Source: Bacillus sp. (in: firmicutes) | Lineage (GTDB): Bacteria > Bacillota > Bacilli > Bacillales > Bacillaceae | Direction of reading: 5' to 3' | DNA length: 35,299 bases | Assembly: GCA_031180405.1 (NCBI GenBank) | Contig: JAPSLU010000019.1 | Location: forward strand, 1-35,299 | Shown here: piece after piece, positions 16,418-25,712 of the stretch | How positions within the stretch are numbered: position 1 is the first letter of the stretch | How the letters are laid out: each line of letters begins with the position of its first letter | Translations under genes and position numbers: made by a program | The notes under the pieces: generated by a model | The model's input: the letters and a program-made list of their open reading frames with translations, nothing else | Databases searched by the model: none | What the model was told of the DNA's origin: nothing

Positions 16418-17575
16418 TTATTCCAAGGATGTAAGTATGGATATTGCTTCTTTCCCTATTAAAAAGCCTCCAATTGCGTACGCCTCTCCTCGATCTTGAA
16501 GCTCTTTAAGAGTGGATTGCTCACTGTTTATTATTAAGCGATAAAGCTGATCATCTGTTTCTGCTTGAAAAGCATTGTTCAAATAAGTTGCTGCTTCATC
16601 AAGCGCTTGTTTACCTCGATGCATCACTTCGTAAAAAGAAATAAATCCATGCATCACACCGTTGTATCGAATGGCTTTTACAGGTGTTTGATGTTCAGCT
16701 AACCTTTTTGCATATTCTTCTCCTTCATCACGTAAAGGATCAAACTCTGCCGTGATGATGAGTGCAGGTGGTAAATTCTTAAGGTTTGCATCAAGGGGTG
16801 ATGTGTATGGATTTGACCACATCTTTTCATCTGGGGTGTAATTTTCTCTAGCTTTCTCCATGACACTTCTTGAAATTAAATAGTAGCCACTATCATAGGT
16901 TTCCCGTGAGGAAAAAGTAACATCCTGAAAAGTTGTTAATGGATAAAATAAAGCTTGAGCAGTTATTTCAGGTCCTTTACGATCACGAGCCATCATGGTT
17001 ACAACAGTAGCAAGATTTCCCCCGGCACTATCACCTGCTACAGCTATTTTGGTCGGATCTCCATTAAATAGATCAGCATTTTCCGCAGCCCAAAGTAGTG
17101 CTTCATAGCTATCCTCTGTTGCTGTGGGAAAAGGAAATGTAGGTGCAAGTCGGTATCCTACGGAAATAACCACACTATTCGTTTTGGAGGCTAATGCTCG
17201 GACAATATTGTCATGTGTTTGAATATTGCCGTACCCTTCTAAAAATGCTCCACCATGGTAATAAAGAACGATAGGATGTGGTCCAGCTGCTTTTGGTTGA
17301 TAGACTCTGACTGGAATTTCTGCACCGTCAGACATTTCGATATTAAATGTGTTTCTGTGAAAACGGGATTCACCAGATCTTGAAAAAATCTTTGGAGTTT
17401 TCATATCGGAAGTAACAATTCTTTTATCCACCGCATGTAATAAAACAGCAGTTTTTGCTGGTACTTTTCCAGCTTCAGTATGAGTCCAATATTCAACGGT
17501 AATGATAATACCTAAGCAGCATAATAGTAAAATAGTTAGACATGTGAGGACGAGTTTCTTTAGTTGTTTAATCAT
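16418..17575 (-). CDS. Membrane-anchored alpha/beta hydrolase (HSL/acetyl-esterase type)
   Basis: This 385-aa esterase/lipase has a hydrophobic N-terminal segment (about residues 8-28) that would anchor it or act as an uncleaved signal. The catalytic domain has the oxyanion motif HGGAF (residues 107-111), the nucleophile elbow GDSAGGN with Ser183, the acid in FDPLRDEGE (Asp279) and His309 in MHGF. This is the hormone-sensitive-lipase family. About 75 residues follow the catalytic His, more than usual, predicted mainly helical. The substrate is unknown, probably short-chain esters. The start is ATG 17575, with a weak ribosome binding site upstream. It is a single-gene unit. Confidence 0.9.
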   Translation of the reverse strand: MIKQLKKLVLTCLTILLLCCLGIIITVEYWTHTEAGKVPAKTAVLLHAVDKRIVTSDMKTPKIFSRSGESRFHRNTFNIEMSDGAEIPVRVYQPKAAGPHPIVLYYHGGAFLEGYGNIQTHDNIVRALASKTNSVVISVGYRLAPTFPFPTATEDSYEALLWAAENADLFNGDPTKIAVAGDSAGGNLATVVTMMARDRKGPEITAQALFYPLTTFQDVTFSSRETYDSGYYLISRSVMEKARENYTPDEKMWSNPYTSPLDANLKNLPPALIITAEFDPLRDEGEEYAKRLAEHQTPVKAIRYNGVMHGFISFYEVMHRGKQALDEAATYLNNAFQAETDDQLYRLIINSEQSTLKELQDRGEAYAIGGFLIGKEAISILTSLE

Positions 17576-17689
17576 GTTGTTGCTTAATCCGCAAACACTC
17601 CTTTTTAGGATCTCTTGAATTCTTTTATTCTAGTATAATAGATGAATTATAGAATAGGATAAGCCAATTTAAGGAAGAGATCCTTTTTG

Positions 17690-17725
17690 TGAAAAACCTC
17701 CAATTCATTTAGAATTGGAGGTTTA
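17690..17725 (-). terminator. Terminator of the SNF2 helicase gene
   Basis: AACCTCCAATTC and GAATTGGAGGTT form a 12-13 bp stem with a 5-nt loop. On the minus strand a run of Ts follows (plus-strand A run at 17692-17696). It starts right at the stop of the helicase gene. Confidence 0.9.
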
Positions 17726-20700
17726 GATCTGTAAGATTTCTCTTATATCTTCTTCTGTAAGTGTAGAAGTTTTATTTCCATTTGATTCAATAATTTCAGC
17801 AACAAGGTCTCTTTTCTTATCTTGTAACTCATTTATTTTTTCTTCAATTGTTCCTTTTGCTACGAGCTTAATAACTTGAACGGAATTTTTCTGCCCGATT
17901 CTATGAGCTCGATCGGCAGCCTGTTCTTCTACCGCTGGATTCCACCATGTATCATACAAAATGACCGTATCAGCACTCATTAAGTTAAGGCCTGTTCCGC
18001 CAGCTTTGAGGGAAATAAGGAAATAATCTCGCTCTCCTTTATTATATCGATCACAAATCGCTACTCTCTCTTCAGCAGGAGTTTGTCCATCCAGATAAAA
18101 GAAAGAAAGCCCTCTTAATGTAAGCTCACGACCAATTAGCTCAAGCATTTTTGTAAACTGTGAAAAAATTAACACTCTTCTTCCAGAAACCTTTGATTCT
18201 TCAATGATGTGTAAAAGTTGTTCAAATTTAGCAGAACTGCCTTTGTAACCATCGACAAACAGTTTTGGATGACAACAGATTTGACGTAATCGAGTTAACC
18301 CTGCTAAAATTCTAATCCGATTTTTGCGAATCGTTTCTTTGTCTAAATGCTTTAGTGTGTCATGTCTTAGTTTTGCCAAGTACGCAGCATACAGTTTCTT
18401 TTGTTCAGGAAGAAGTTCAACTGAGTCGGTTTCCTCGAACTTTTTAGGGAATTCATGTAATACATCTTCCTTCATTCTTCTTAATAAAAAAGGCTCAATT
18501 CTACGTGAAATCGTTTTTGGTGTTAACTGACTATACTCCTTTAACCCTAAAAATAACTGAGGGAACACAACGTGGAAAATGGACCAAAGCTCTTCAAGTG
18601 AATTTTCCACCGGTGTCCCAGTAAGAGCATAGCGGTATTTTGATTGTATTTTTTTCGCCGCACGCGCTGTTTGGGTCAAAGGGTTTTTAAAAGCCTGTGC
18701 TTCGTCATAAAATACTGTATGAAATTCTTGTTTTTCATACCATTTGATGTCTTTTCTTAATAATGGATAAGATGTAATGACCACGTCTATATCTTGTACG
18801 TCCCGTTGATGTGACTCTCTTTCTGATCTATTACCATCAAGTACAATTGCGTGTATTGCAGGAGCAAATTTAAAGAATTCACTTAACCAGTTGTATGTTA
18901 ATGAGGATGGACAAACAATAAGTACAGGACTCTTTGAATCACGTATTGTTGAGAGCTCTGACATGATAAACGCAATGCTTTGTACTGTTTTCCCAAGGCC
19001 CATATCATCTGCTAAAATACCTCCGAACCCATAGTGTGCAAGGGTCTTCATCCATTTAAAGCCGACTTTCTGATAATCTTTTAAAATGGTGTCTAAGTTT
19101 TCAGGGATTGGAAACTCCAAACTTCCGGGTTCCTTAATGGTTTTGTAAAATTGGCGAAAAGATTCTTCCAATTGAAATGATTCACTACCATCCACATAAT
19201 CAAGAAGCTGAAGACTTTGCTCAATTGGTAGCTCAAGACCTTCAGATAAGCTTTTACCCTGGATATATGGAGCTTGAAGAAAACGCTGAATTTCATTAAA
19301 TTCTCTTGTTTCCAGAGATAGTAATGAACCATCTCTTAAGCGGAAGTACTTTCGTTTTTCCTCAAGTGCTATTAATACTTCACGAATCTCATTTTCGTTT
19401 ATACCATTCATTTCAAAGGTGAATTCTAACCAATTTGTTCGTTCTTTTTTCATCTTTATTTGAATTTGTGGTTTAATATTTTCCCTGAAAATTCGGGATC
19501 TAACCGCTGTAGTAGCATATAGATGTGAAATTTTTTGAAGCTTTGGGACTACATGATACAAGAATTCATATTCAAGCTCTTCATTTTGCAAGTAAAAACC
19601 GCCTTCAGTTTTCGAGAATAAGCTTTCTTCCATCATTTTTAAAATATGATCTTCCTTATCAATATCCCTAATCAATATCGTTCCTGCTGGAGGCTCACGA
19701 GTTTCTAATGGGTTAAGAATAATATTTTCATAATGAAATTCGATACCTACAAGTAACCGATTTTTTATTCGATCGAGATATATTTTTGCTACCAAGGGCG
19801 TTTTGTTCATTAAGCTACTCACTGCGTGAGAGACTGTAACTTTACCAAGTTTTCTAAGACCGGGTACTACTTTTTCAAAAAAGAAGTTGATTTGGTTTTG
19901 AGCTATCAACATTCGATGTGTACCAGAAGAAATCGTCATTTGTTGCAGTTCAGACAAACGCGAGGAATCATCTTTCTCTAGAAATGAAAGTTTATTTTCG
20001 TACAAAACAGCGTTATAAGGCTGTAAAACAATCAACTCACTCAGCCCATTAATTGTTAATTCAATTCCATTATTTCGAGCTTTTCCTATATGAAAATCAA
20101 TCGGAAGTAACTCTTCTGATTCTAAAATTCCTTGGAAGGTTTTATTCCGATATTCTATTTTCGTTATTGGTGCATGAAGAAGTAAAGGAAATATTTTTTC
20201 AAAAGAAGTTGGCGGAATGAGTAAGATCTTGGAATTACTCCTTACATTAATCATTCGATTTTTATCGTCTTTGTAGAACTTCTCATCATGAACAATTTGA
20301 ATAAGCTGTTTTAAGATCACATCATCCTCACGTTGAAAGCAATGCTTATCTTGATGAAATAAAAATGTATCGGATACTTGAAATGGTTTTCCTTGTTTCA
20401 TTTTTTCTAAAAAGAGACTGATATTATTTACTTTCTTTTGATTTATACTCAATTCTATACCAAATAAACAATGACCATTTTCCTTTGTGACAGTTTTACA
20501 CAAAAACTCAGCATTTAGCACTTGCCGGTTTTCAAAATGAAATTGTTTCCCACTAGATCGTATTGGTTGATTTTTAAATAATGTGATTAATCCTTCTGTT
20601 AATTGTTCATCTGGTAATTCTGTTTCATCGTAAGGCATTGTTCCATTACGTTGTTGTTCGTATATCGATAATAAAACCGCAGCAATATGCTGGCAATCTT

Positions 20701-20929
20701 TATCAAAAGAAGCTAGTTTTGGACAGGAGCACTCTGCCTGAAGCTCTCCTTTTGTGTTCAGTTTTATGGTTACATCAAAATCATCTGCTCCCTTGACTGT
20801 TGCTTTATAAAGCTTGTTTTGATAGGAATCATAGATCACTTTATTTGCATGATAAAAAGCACTTCCTCTTTTGAAGGACGTCATGCCACACATATCTTTT
20901 ATGATTTGTTGAGTTAATTTTATATTCAA
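17723..20929 (-). CDS. SWIM zinc-finger SNF2-family helicase/ATPase
   Basis: This 1068-aa protein begins with a SWIM zinc-binding motif, C-x-C-x9-C-x-H (Cys67, Cys69, Cys79, His81). A long bacterial SNF2-associated region (about 100-600) follows, then a SNF2 ATPase core: Walker A in DDMGLGKT near 640, DEAQ near 744, LTGTPVENSLEELWS, QFTKMLE near 915, and motif VI DRAHRIGQ near 1006. Such proteins are DNA-stimulated ATPases that move along double-stranded DNA and displace proteins; bacterial examples of this architecture have no clear role. The start is TTG, 9 nt after AGGAGG; no ATG gives as good a site. It is a single-gene unit, and its length is normal for this architecture. Confidence 0.93.
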   Translation of the reverse strand: MNIKLTQQIIKDMCGMTSFKRGSAFYHANKVIYDSYQNKLYKATVKGADDFDVTIKLNTKGELQAECSCPKLASFDKDCQHIAAVLLSIYEQQRNGTMPYDETELPDEQLTEGLITLFKNQPIRSSGKQFHFENRQVLNAEFLCKTVTKENGHCLFGIELSINQKKVNNISLFLEKMKQGKPFQVSDTFLFHQDKHCFQREDDVILKQLIQIVHDEKFYKDDKNRMINVRSNSKILLIPPTSFEKIFPLLLHAPITKIEYRNKTFQGILESEELLPIDFHIGKARNNGIELTINGLSELIVLQPYNAVLYENKLSFLEKDDSSRLSELQQMTISSGTHRMLIAQNQINFFFEKVVPGLRKLGKVTVSHAVSSLMNKTPLVAKIYLDRIKNRLLVGIEFHYENIILNPLETREPPAGTILIRDIDKEDHILKMMEESLFSKTEGGFYLQNEELEYEFLYHVVPKLQKISHLYATTAVRSRIFRENIKPQIQIKMKKERTNWLEFTFEMNGINENEIREVLIALEEKRKYFRLRDGSLLSLETREFNEIQRFLQAPYIQGKSLSEGLELPIEQSLQLLDYVDGSESFQLEESFRQFYKTIKEPGSLEFPIPENLDTILKDYQKVGFKWMKTLAHYGFGGILADDMGLGKTVQSIAFIMSELSTIRDSKSPVLIVCPSSLTYNWLSEFFKFAPAIHAIVLDGNRSERESHQRDVQDIDVVITSYPLLRKDIKWYEKQEFHTVFYDEAQAFKNPLTQTARAAKKIQSKYRYALTGTPVENSLEELWSIFHVVFPQLFLGLKEYSQLTPKTISRRIEPFLLRRMKEDVLHEFPKKFEETDSVELLPEQKKLYAAYLAKLRHDTLKHLDKETIRKNRIRILAGLTRLRQICCHPKLFVDGYKGSSAKFEQLLHIIEESKVSGRRVLIFSQFTKMLELIGRELTLRGLSFFYLDGQTPAEERVAICDRYNKGERDYFLISLKAGGTGLNLMSADTVILYDTWWNPAVEEQAADRAHRIGQKNSVQVIKLVAKGTIEEKINELQDKKRDLVAEIIESNGNKTSTLTEEDIREILQI

Positions 20930-21226
20930 TGTTTGGCACCTCCTGAGGGTTTTTATAGGTATTTTTCAAAACTTATTGCTCTTATATTTTTATATCAGAT
21001 AATTATCAAACTACAGTTTACCATGAATTTAATTGATATAGGTAATCCGGTATTTGAATGACCGTCTATTAAAAAACATTTCCTGGGCAAGCGCAAAAAC
21101 TGACAATTTTCTATAAATTTAGTTATGATCAAAAATGTTGGTAAACCCATCTCTTCCTATAAAAAGGGTATTTAGGATTAGATATAGAATATAGCTAAAA
21201 GAATTTTTAAGATAAGGATGATGAGA

Positions 21227-21778
21227 ATGTCAGTAAATTATTGTATAAAGTGTGGTTCACCAATGGAAAAGCGTGAGATAGATGGTGTAACAAGAAAAGC
21301 GTGTCAAAGCTGTGATTTTGTGTTTTGGGGAGATTATAGTATTGGTGTTGGAGGATTGGTGATAAAAGATCAAAAAATCCTCCTCGTTAAACGTGCGCAT
21401 GATCCTGGTAAAGGATACTGGACAAACCCCGGTGGTTATATTGAACAATTTGAGAATATTGAGGAAACAATTGTCAGAGAAGTGAAAGAAGAAGCAGGTA
21501 TTAATGCGAAGGTAAATCGAATTGTGGCGATCAGAGATCTTCCACGACAGGTACATAATTTATATATAGCCTTTGCAATGGAATATCTTGATGGTGAACC
21601 AAATCCTGATGGTATTGAGTCTGATGAAGCGGGATTTTATAGTCATGAGGAAATTGAGACTATGAATGTGGCTCCCTTTACAAGATGGTTGGTAAAAGTA
21701 GCGTTTGAAGGGAAAGAACGTGGATTAAATAAAGATGAGGAAACAATGTTGAAAGATCATTTGCTGTATTCTGTTTAA
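21227..21778 (+). CDS. NUDIX hydrolase with N-terminal zinc ribbon
   Basis: This 183-aa protein opens with a zinc-ribbon (two CxxC pairs: YCIKC near residues 5-8 and CQSC near 26-29). A complete Nudix box follows, with Gly, Glu and REVKEEAGI at the required spacing near residues 71-93. Nudix enzymes hydrolyse nucleoside diphosphate-X substrates; the zinc-ribbon form resembles NudC-like and ADP-ribose or NADH-type hydrolases, but the substrate is not visible. Two ATGs lie just upstream (21218, 21221), but AAGGA at 21214-21218 is correctly spaced only for the ATG at 21227. It is a single gene, convergent with the following minus-strand unit. Confidence 0.9.
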   Translation: MSVNYCIKCGSPMEKREIDGVTRKACQSCDFVFWGDYSIGVGGLVIKDQKILLVKRAHDPGKGYWTNPGGYIEQFENIEETIVREVKEEAGINAKVNRIVAIRDLPRQVHNLYIAFAMEYLDGEPNPDGIESDEAGFYSHEEIETMNVAPFTRWLVKVAFEGKERGLNKDEETMLKDHLLYSV

Positions 21779-21799
21779 GTTTAAAAAGACCTGTGCATA

Positions 21800-21844
21800 T
21801 AACAAAAATACCTCTAAAGGATGTTACAATCATCCTTTAGAGGT
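21800..21844 (-). terminator. Terminator ending the 21.8-23.4 kb minus-strand unit
   Basis: ACCTCTAAAGGATG (21810-21823) and CATCCTTTAGAGGT (21831-21844) form a perfect 14-bp stem with a 7-nt loop. On the minus strand ATTTTTGTT follows. It overlaps the stop codon of the 77-aa gene. It may also stop plus-strand transcripts from the NUDIX gene, although no T-run follows on that side. Confidence 0.85.
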
Positions 21845-22077
21845 TATTGGTCAATCTGCTTTTTTACTTCATCCCGAATAGATTCAATAAGCTGATCTGA
21901 TAAATTGGCTGGTAGTGATGAGTTGTTTTCTAATACCCATGTATTTAAAATTTCAAGGTCTGACTTTTTAAACGTGATACTGTATTCTTTTTTATTATGA
22001 GTAAATTCAGTTGTAACCGCTTCTTCCCCATCAAACCCATCATCAATAATCATATGTGTAATTTCATAATTTTCCAC
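21844..22077 (-). CDS. Conserved-looking hypothetical protein, 77 aa
   Basis: This small acidic protein has no signal peptide, membrane segment or cysteine. The N-terminal half (to about residue 38) looks like beta strands (YEITHMIID, EYSITFKKSDL) and the C-terminal half is helical (LSDQLIESIRDEVKKQID). The start is GTG, 8 nt after GGAG in a GAGGAGAG tract; ATG codons downstream are not preceded by a ribosome binding site. I do not recognise the family. It lies 76 nt after the LLM oxidoreductase gene and shares its terminator, so it is probably the last gene of that unit. Confidence 0.75.
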   Translation of the reverse strand: MENYEITHMIIDDGFDGEEAVTTEFTHNKKEYSITFKKSDLEILNTWVLENNSSLPANLSDQLIESIRDEVKKQIDQ

Positions 22078-22153
22078 AAAATTCTCTCCTCTACCTAAGA
22101 CTGTATCATATAGAATTGACTATAACTGATGTTTTATACTCGATTTCTAATTG

Positions 22154-23152
22154 TTAAATCAGAGCTTCTGCAATTAATCGGTACGATTTTAATCGATCTT
22201 CCGGAGAGTGAGTATTCGTGACAATCATGATCTCATTTGCTTGATAAGAAGCTTGTAAATCGTTTAACTTCTCTTTGACCTCTACTGGATTACCAATGAT
22301 CATTTTTTGTTTTAGTTTCTCCTTAGTTTGTTTCTCAGAATCAGAGAAAGGATATTCTTTTGCTTCCTGAATAGAAGGGATTCCTTTTTGTCCTTCTCCT
22401 TTTTCTTTTTGAATTGCCCAGAGTAATGAGCTTAATGCTATTTCTTTTGCACGCGATGTTGTTTCTGCACAGAATACAGATACAGTTAAAATAACATCAG
22501 GTTTTCTTCCCGTATTCCTTGCTCTAAAATGATCGAGATATTGTTTGATAATATCAGAGCCATTATTGTCACTCATAAATTGACCGAATGCATAAGATAG
22601 TCCTGTTTCTGCTGCTAGCATGGCACTTTTTTTACTAGTTCCAAGGAGCCAAGGTACAGGTGCTCTGTTTGGAATTGGCGAAGCTGTTACCTTTGCATAT
22701 TCATGGTCAGATGGAAAATCGTTATATAAAAAATGGAGTAATTCATCAAGTGATTTAGGTAAATCCCAGACTTGTTGTAGAAATCGATCTGTCAAAGCAT
22801 TTGTGGCTTCAGCTGATCCACCTGGTGCGCGTCCAATACCAATATCAACTCGATCTGAGAATAGGGTCGCTAGCATGTTATAGGTTTCAGCCACTTTATA
22901 AGGTCTGTAATAAGGCAATAAAACAGCCCCTGAGCCAATTCTTATCGTATTAGTGTTTGCACCAATATATGCTAACATTACTTCAGGAGCTGAACATGCT
23001 AGCCCAGCTATGTCATGATGTTCAGCAATCCAATATCTTGTATAGCCTAACTGTTCACCTGCTTGGGCTAAACGTAATGATTCCTGTAATGCATCTTGAG
23101 GTGTTTGATTAGAAGAAATAGGTGCTTGATCTAATATACTTAGCCTCATCAT
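22154..23152 (-). CDS. LLM-class flavin-dependent oxidoreductase (luciferase-like monooxygenase family)
   Basis: This 332-aa protein has the bacterial luciferase-like TIM-barrel pattern: (M)RLSILDQAPI at the N-terminus, RYWIAEHHD near residues 39-47, a flavin-binding SGAVLLPYYRPYKVAE near 74-90, DRVDIGIGRAPGG near 99-111, and VPWLLGTSKKSA near 165-177. The pattern of YWIAEHH with GIGRAPGG is typical of the MsnO8-type group. These use FMNH2 or F420; in Bacillus FMN is expected. The substrate is unknown. Two adjacent ATGs are present; the second (23149) is better spaced from GTAGGG. It is 12 nt downstream of the DUF3219-like gene, so the two are probably cotranscribed. Confidence 0.92.
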   Translation of the reverse strand: MMRLSILDQAPISSNQTPQDALQESLRLAQAGEQLGYTRYWIAEHHDIAGLACSAPEVMLAYIGANTNTIRIGSGAVLLPYYRPYKVAETYNMLATLFSDRVDIGIGRAPGGSAEATNALTDRFLQQVWDLPKSLDELLHFLYNDFPSDHEYAKVTASPIPNRAPVPWLLGTSKKSAMLAAETGLSYAFGQFMSDNNGSDIIKQYLDHFRARNTGRKPDVILTVSVFCAETTSRAKEIALSSLLWAIQKEKGEGQKGIPSIQEAKEYPFSDSEKQTKEKLKQKMIIGNPVEVKEKLNDLQASYQANEIMIVTNTHSPEDRLKSYRLIAEALI

Positions 23153-23164
23153 ATCCCTACTTTC

Positions 23165-23449
23165 TTATTTTGCCTGCTCTATGATTTGTAACGAAAATTG
23201 TGATACTTGGTTTTCCTTATATAAATTTGTTAATGAAGTGGAGTAACTCTTGATTACTCCATAAAAAGTGAGATTTCTTTCCGGAACTTTTACACGAAAA
23301 TTATTTTCATATAATAAGGTTGTGATTGCATGATAGTCTGTACTAGTAACGAGAAATTCAACTGATATTTGGATGAGCTCATTTACCGTCCTTTCTTCAT
23401 ACTTCTTAACTGAGATCGTTGTATTGTTTAACATGATTTTACTAGCCAT
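23165..23449 (-). CDS. Small protein resembling DUF3219 (YkvR-like), 94 aa
   Basis: The sequence starts MASKIMLNNTTISVKKYEE and continues as a short, beta-rich protein (FLVTSTDYHAITTLLYEN, FYGVIKSYSTSL, QVSQFSLQIIEQ). The pattern resembles the DUF3219 family of Bacillus, known from YkvR, but I identified it from memory and could not align it. There is no signal peptide or membrane segment. The ATG follows AGGAGG. It leads a probable unit with the LLM oxidoreductase and the 77-aa protein, which does not clarify its function. Confidence 0.65.
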   Translation of the reverse strand: MASKIMLNNTTISVKKYEERTVNELIQISVEFLVTSTDYHAITTLLYENNFRVKVPERNLTFYGVIKSYSTSLTNLYKENQVSQFSLQIIEQAK

Positions 23450-23542
23450 AGAATCCTCCTAATTAATTTCTTGTATGTAAACTCCATCATATACTGAATT
23501 TCATCTTTTTAAAAATAGATTGACTTGTGGAGGTGATCGTAA

Positions 23543-23580
23543 CTAAAAAAAAAAACGATCTTTCTCTGATGAAAGATCGG
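23543..23580 (-). terminator. Terminator after the YtkA-like/PepSY unit
   Basis: CGATCTTT (23556-23563) pairs with AAAGATCG (23572-23579), with an 8-nt loop. On the minus strand a run of 11 Ts follows (plus-strand A run at 23545-23555). It lies 14 nt after the lipoprotein stop. Confidence 0.92.
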
Positions 23581-23593
23581 ATTATCTCAAATT

Positions 23594-24064
23594 TTAATGT
23601 TGATGTTCATGATTTTCGGCTTGGCTTTTTATCCCGTCTTGTAAAAATTCCAATTCATTTCTAGAAAGATCTCCTACAATAAATTGTTTTTGTGGCATTA
23701 TAATTGAACCATTTTTACTTGCATGTATTTTAGCAAAATAAAGGCCTTCTTGATTTAAATCTTTCGTTACACTATATAAACCGTTACCTATTTCTTTCGC
23801 TTGCTCCATCGCATATTTCACAGAACCATCTTGTTTCCAAATCTCAACATGGACATAATCTGCATCCTCTACCCTTTTTTCATTTTGTGTAAGTGAAATG
23901 ATGATCACATCAGGTTCATTTGACGAAAAAGAGTCAGGAATAATGATTTCAGCATGAAGAGGTTCTTCTTGTTTATATAAAGTAGCAACATTTTGTTTAA
24001 GTGAACATGCACTTAGAACCAAGCTAAGTATAAAGAAAGTAAAAATTCTTCTTATCTTTTTCAC
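23594..24064 (-). CDS. YtkA-like (FixH-type) lipoprotein with His-rich C-terminus
   Basis: This 156-aa lipoprotein has a basic start (MKKIRR), a hydrophobic stretch and the lipobox VLSAC with Cys20 as the lipid-modified residue. The mature part has the strand pattern of YtkA-like domains (HAEIIIPD, VHVEIWKQDG, GLYFAKIHASKNG) and ends in NHEHQH, with three histidines in the last five residues, which could bind a metal. Seven codons upstream an ATG is in frame, but it has no ribosome binding site; the GTG at 24064 follows GAGGTGG and gives a normal signal peptide. It lies 27 nt after the PepSY gene and precedes a strong terminator, so the two form an operon. Metal or redox maintenance at the membrane is only inferred. 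Confidence 0.8.
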   Translation of the reverse strand: MKKIRRIFTFFILSLVLSACSLKQNVATLYKQEEPLHAEIIIPDSFSSNEPDVIIISLTQNEKRVEDADYVHVEIWKQDGSVKYAMEQAKEIGNGLYSVTKDLNQEGLYFAKIHASKNGSIIMPQKQFIVGDLSRNELEFLQDGIKSQAENHEHQH

Positions 24065-24091
24065 ACCACAATCCACCTCATCCATTTTAAA

Positions 24092-25462
24092 TTAAGCATT
24101 GAAAAATTTCTTTATGACAGGTATTCGTTGGATGATGAGCCAGTCTAAGAACCAAACAACCAAAATGGATAGGCCTACAAGTGGGAACAATATGGCTAGT
24201 CCAATTAATAGAATGAGAAATAAATTTATTTTTTTACTAATAGATGCTTTTGGTGGACTTAATCCTTTTTTCGGCTTTCGTTTCCACCATAGATAAAATC
24301 CGCTACATACAACGAAAATGATACCTAAGCAGATGAAAAGACTAACCAATTGGTTCGCCAAACCAAATTGAGTTCCTTTATGTAAGGTAATTCCCCAAGC
24401 AACAATTTTGCCGATCAGACCATAGTGATCATATCGATAGTCAGCAAGGACTGCCCCTGAATATTGATCGATATGGATGGTCACTTCATCTTGTGCTTTT
24501 GGTGGAAAAGCAGACAGTGTAAATACTCCTTCTCTATCAGTTGGAAAAATTACCGTATAGCTAGGGTGAATACCTGCAGTGTTTGCAATTAGTAAAACAT
24601 CGTCAATAGATAGTTGAACAAACCCCTCAAGTGTTGATTTAGGGACATCTAATGTTTCAGCTGCCCAAGGAACATCTGCAATATCTTTTGTTTTTATGGT
24701 CGATGTTGGTGCACTTCCAATCCAAACCGAGGGTGGATATCCGTGTCCAGTATTGGTGACAGCTGTTTGAAACTGATTACCCCAAAAACCTGACCATGGC
24801 AATCCTGTTAAAATTAAGAATAACATGCCCGCAGTAATCCAAAAGGCAGGAATCGCATGAAGATCTCTTCTAAGTATTTTTTTTCCCTTATGAAACCTTG
24901 GTACAAAAATACCTGAAAAACTTATCTTTTTTCTTGGAAACCATAGATAAAGTCCAGTAACAATGAGGACGATTGCCCAACAAGCTACTAATTCAACAAT
25001 TCGATCTCCTATCGTGCCTGCCATTAGTTCTCCATGAAATTCTTCGATTCTATCCATTATTCGATGATTATTATTTAATATTCCAAGAGATTGTCCCGTG
25101 TAGGGATCGATAAAGACTGTAAAAGAATTTTGATTTATCGTAATGGTGATTTCACTAGAACGTGTAGCATCTTCCCCAGGTCGATATTTTGTCACCACTG
25201 CATCTGGATAGATCTTCGTCACTTCTTCTATCTGCTGAGATGCTTGTAGTTTCTTACCACTTGCAGTGACTTCGAAATATTCTTTATACAGAATTTGCTC
25301 AATTTCCGGTTTGAATAAATAGATTGAGCCAGTTACTGAAAGAATGATGAGGAACGGAGCGAAAATAACTCCTGCATAGAAATGCCATCTCCATATAGTT
25401 CGATAAAAAGAGGGTTTTGATTGTTTAAGAGTAACATTATTTTCAATATTAATTAATTCCAA
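24092..25462 (-). CDS. PepSY-associated membrane protein (PepSY_TM family)
   Basis: This 456-aa protein has the PepSY_TM layout: a first membrane helix after FYRTIWRWHFYAGVIFAP (about 20-48), a large extracellular PepSY-like region (about 50-150), helices near 155-175, 205-225 and 365-390, a second PepSY-like segment ending GAVLADYRYD, and a final pair of helices at the C-terminus. Conserved His residues in WRWHFYAG, EFHGELM and LHKGTQFG are those proposed to bind haem in related proteins. Homologues include siderophore-linked PiuB-like proteins and probable ferric or cupric reductases. The start is TTG, 8 nt after GGGAG. No Fur box was seen by eye. It is cotranscribed with the YtkA-like lipoprotein. 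Confidence 0.88.
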   Translation of the reverse strand: MELINIENNVTLKQSKPSFYRTIWRWHFYAGVIFAPFLIILSVTGSIYLFKPEIEQILYKEYFEVTASGKKLQASQQIEEVTKIYPDAVVTKYRPGEDATRSSEITITINQNSFTVFIDPYTGQSLGILNNNHRIMDRIEEFHGELMAGTIGDRIVELVACWAIVLIVTGLYLWFPRKKISFSGIFVPRFHKGKKILRRDLHAIPAFWITAGMLFLILTGLPWSGFWGNQFQTAVTNTGHGYPPSVWIGSAPTSTIKTKDIADVPWAAETLDVPKSTLEGFVQLSIDDVLLIANTAGIHPSYTVIFPTDREGVFTLSAFPPKAQDEVTIHIDQYSGAVLADYRYDHYGLIGKIVAWGITLHKGTQFGLANQLVSLFICLGIIFVVCSGFYLWWKRKPKKGLSPPKASISKKINLFLILLIGLAILFPLVGLSILVVWFLDWLIIQRIPVIKKFFNA

Positions 25463-25671
25463 TTATTCAACTCCCTTATATTTTCAGCAAAAAATCGACG
25501 GTTATGTTTAATTCCCACCTAATCTGTTAAACAACCTAGTGTTTTTCATAAAGCCAACGATTAAATTCATTAAAAAGGTCATATAATATACAGATTATTT
25601 TATTTCTTAGGTAAAGAAAAGTAACTTTATAATAAAATTGTGAAAAATATCGAACTCTATTATTTTTATTT

Positions 25672-25701
25672 TTAATTGAAAAAAGAGCAGAAATAGCTCT
25701 T
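25672..25701 (-). terminator. Terminator after the M48-ankyrin gene
   Basis: AAGAGC (25683-25688) and GCTCTT (25696-25701) form a 6-bp stem with a 7-nt loop. On the minus strand a T-rich run follows. It lies 11 nt after the stop codon. Confidence 0.75.
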
Positions 25702-25712
25702 CATTTGCATTA

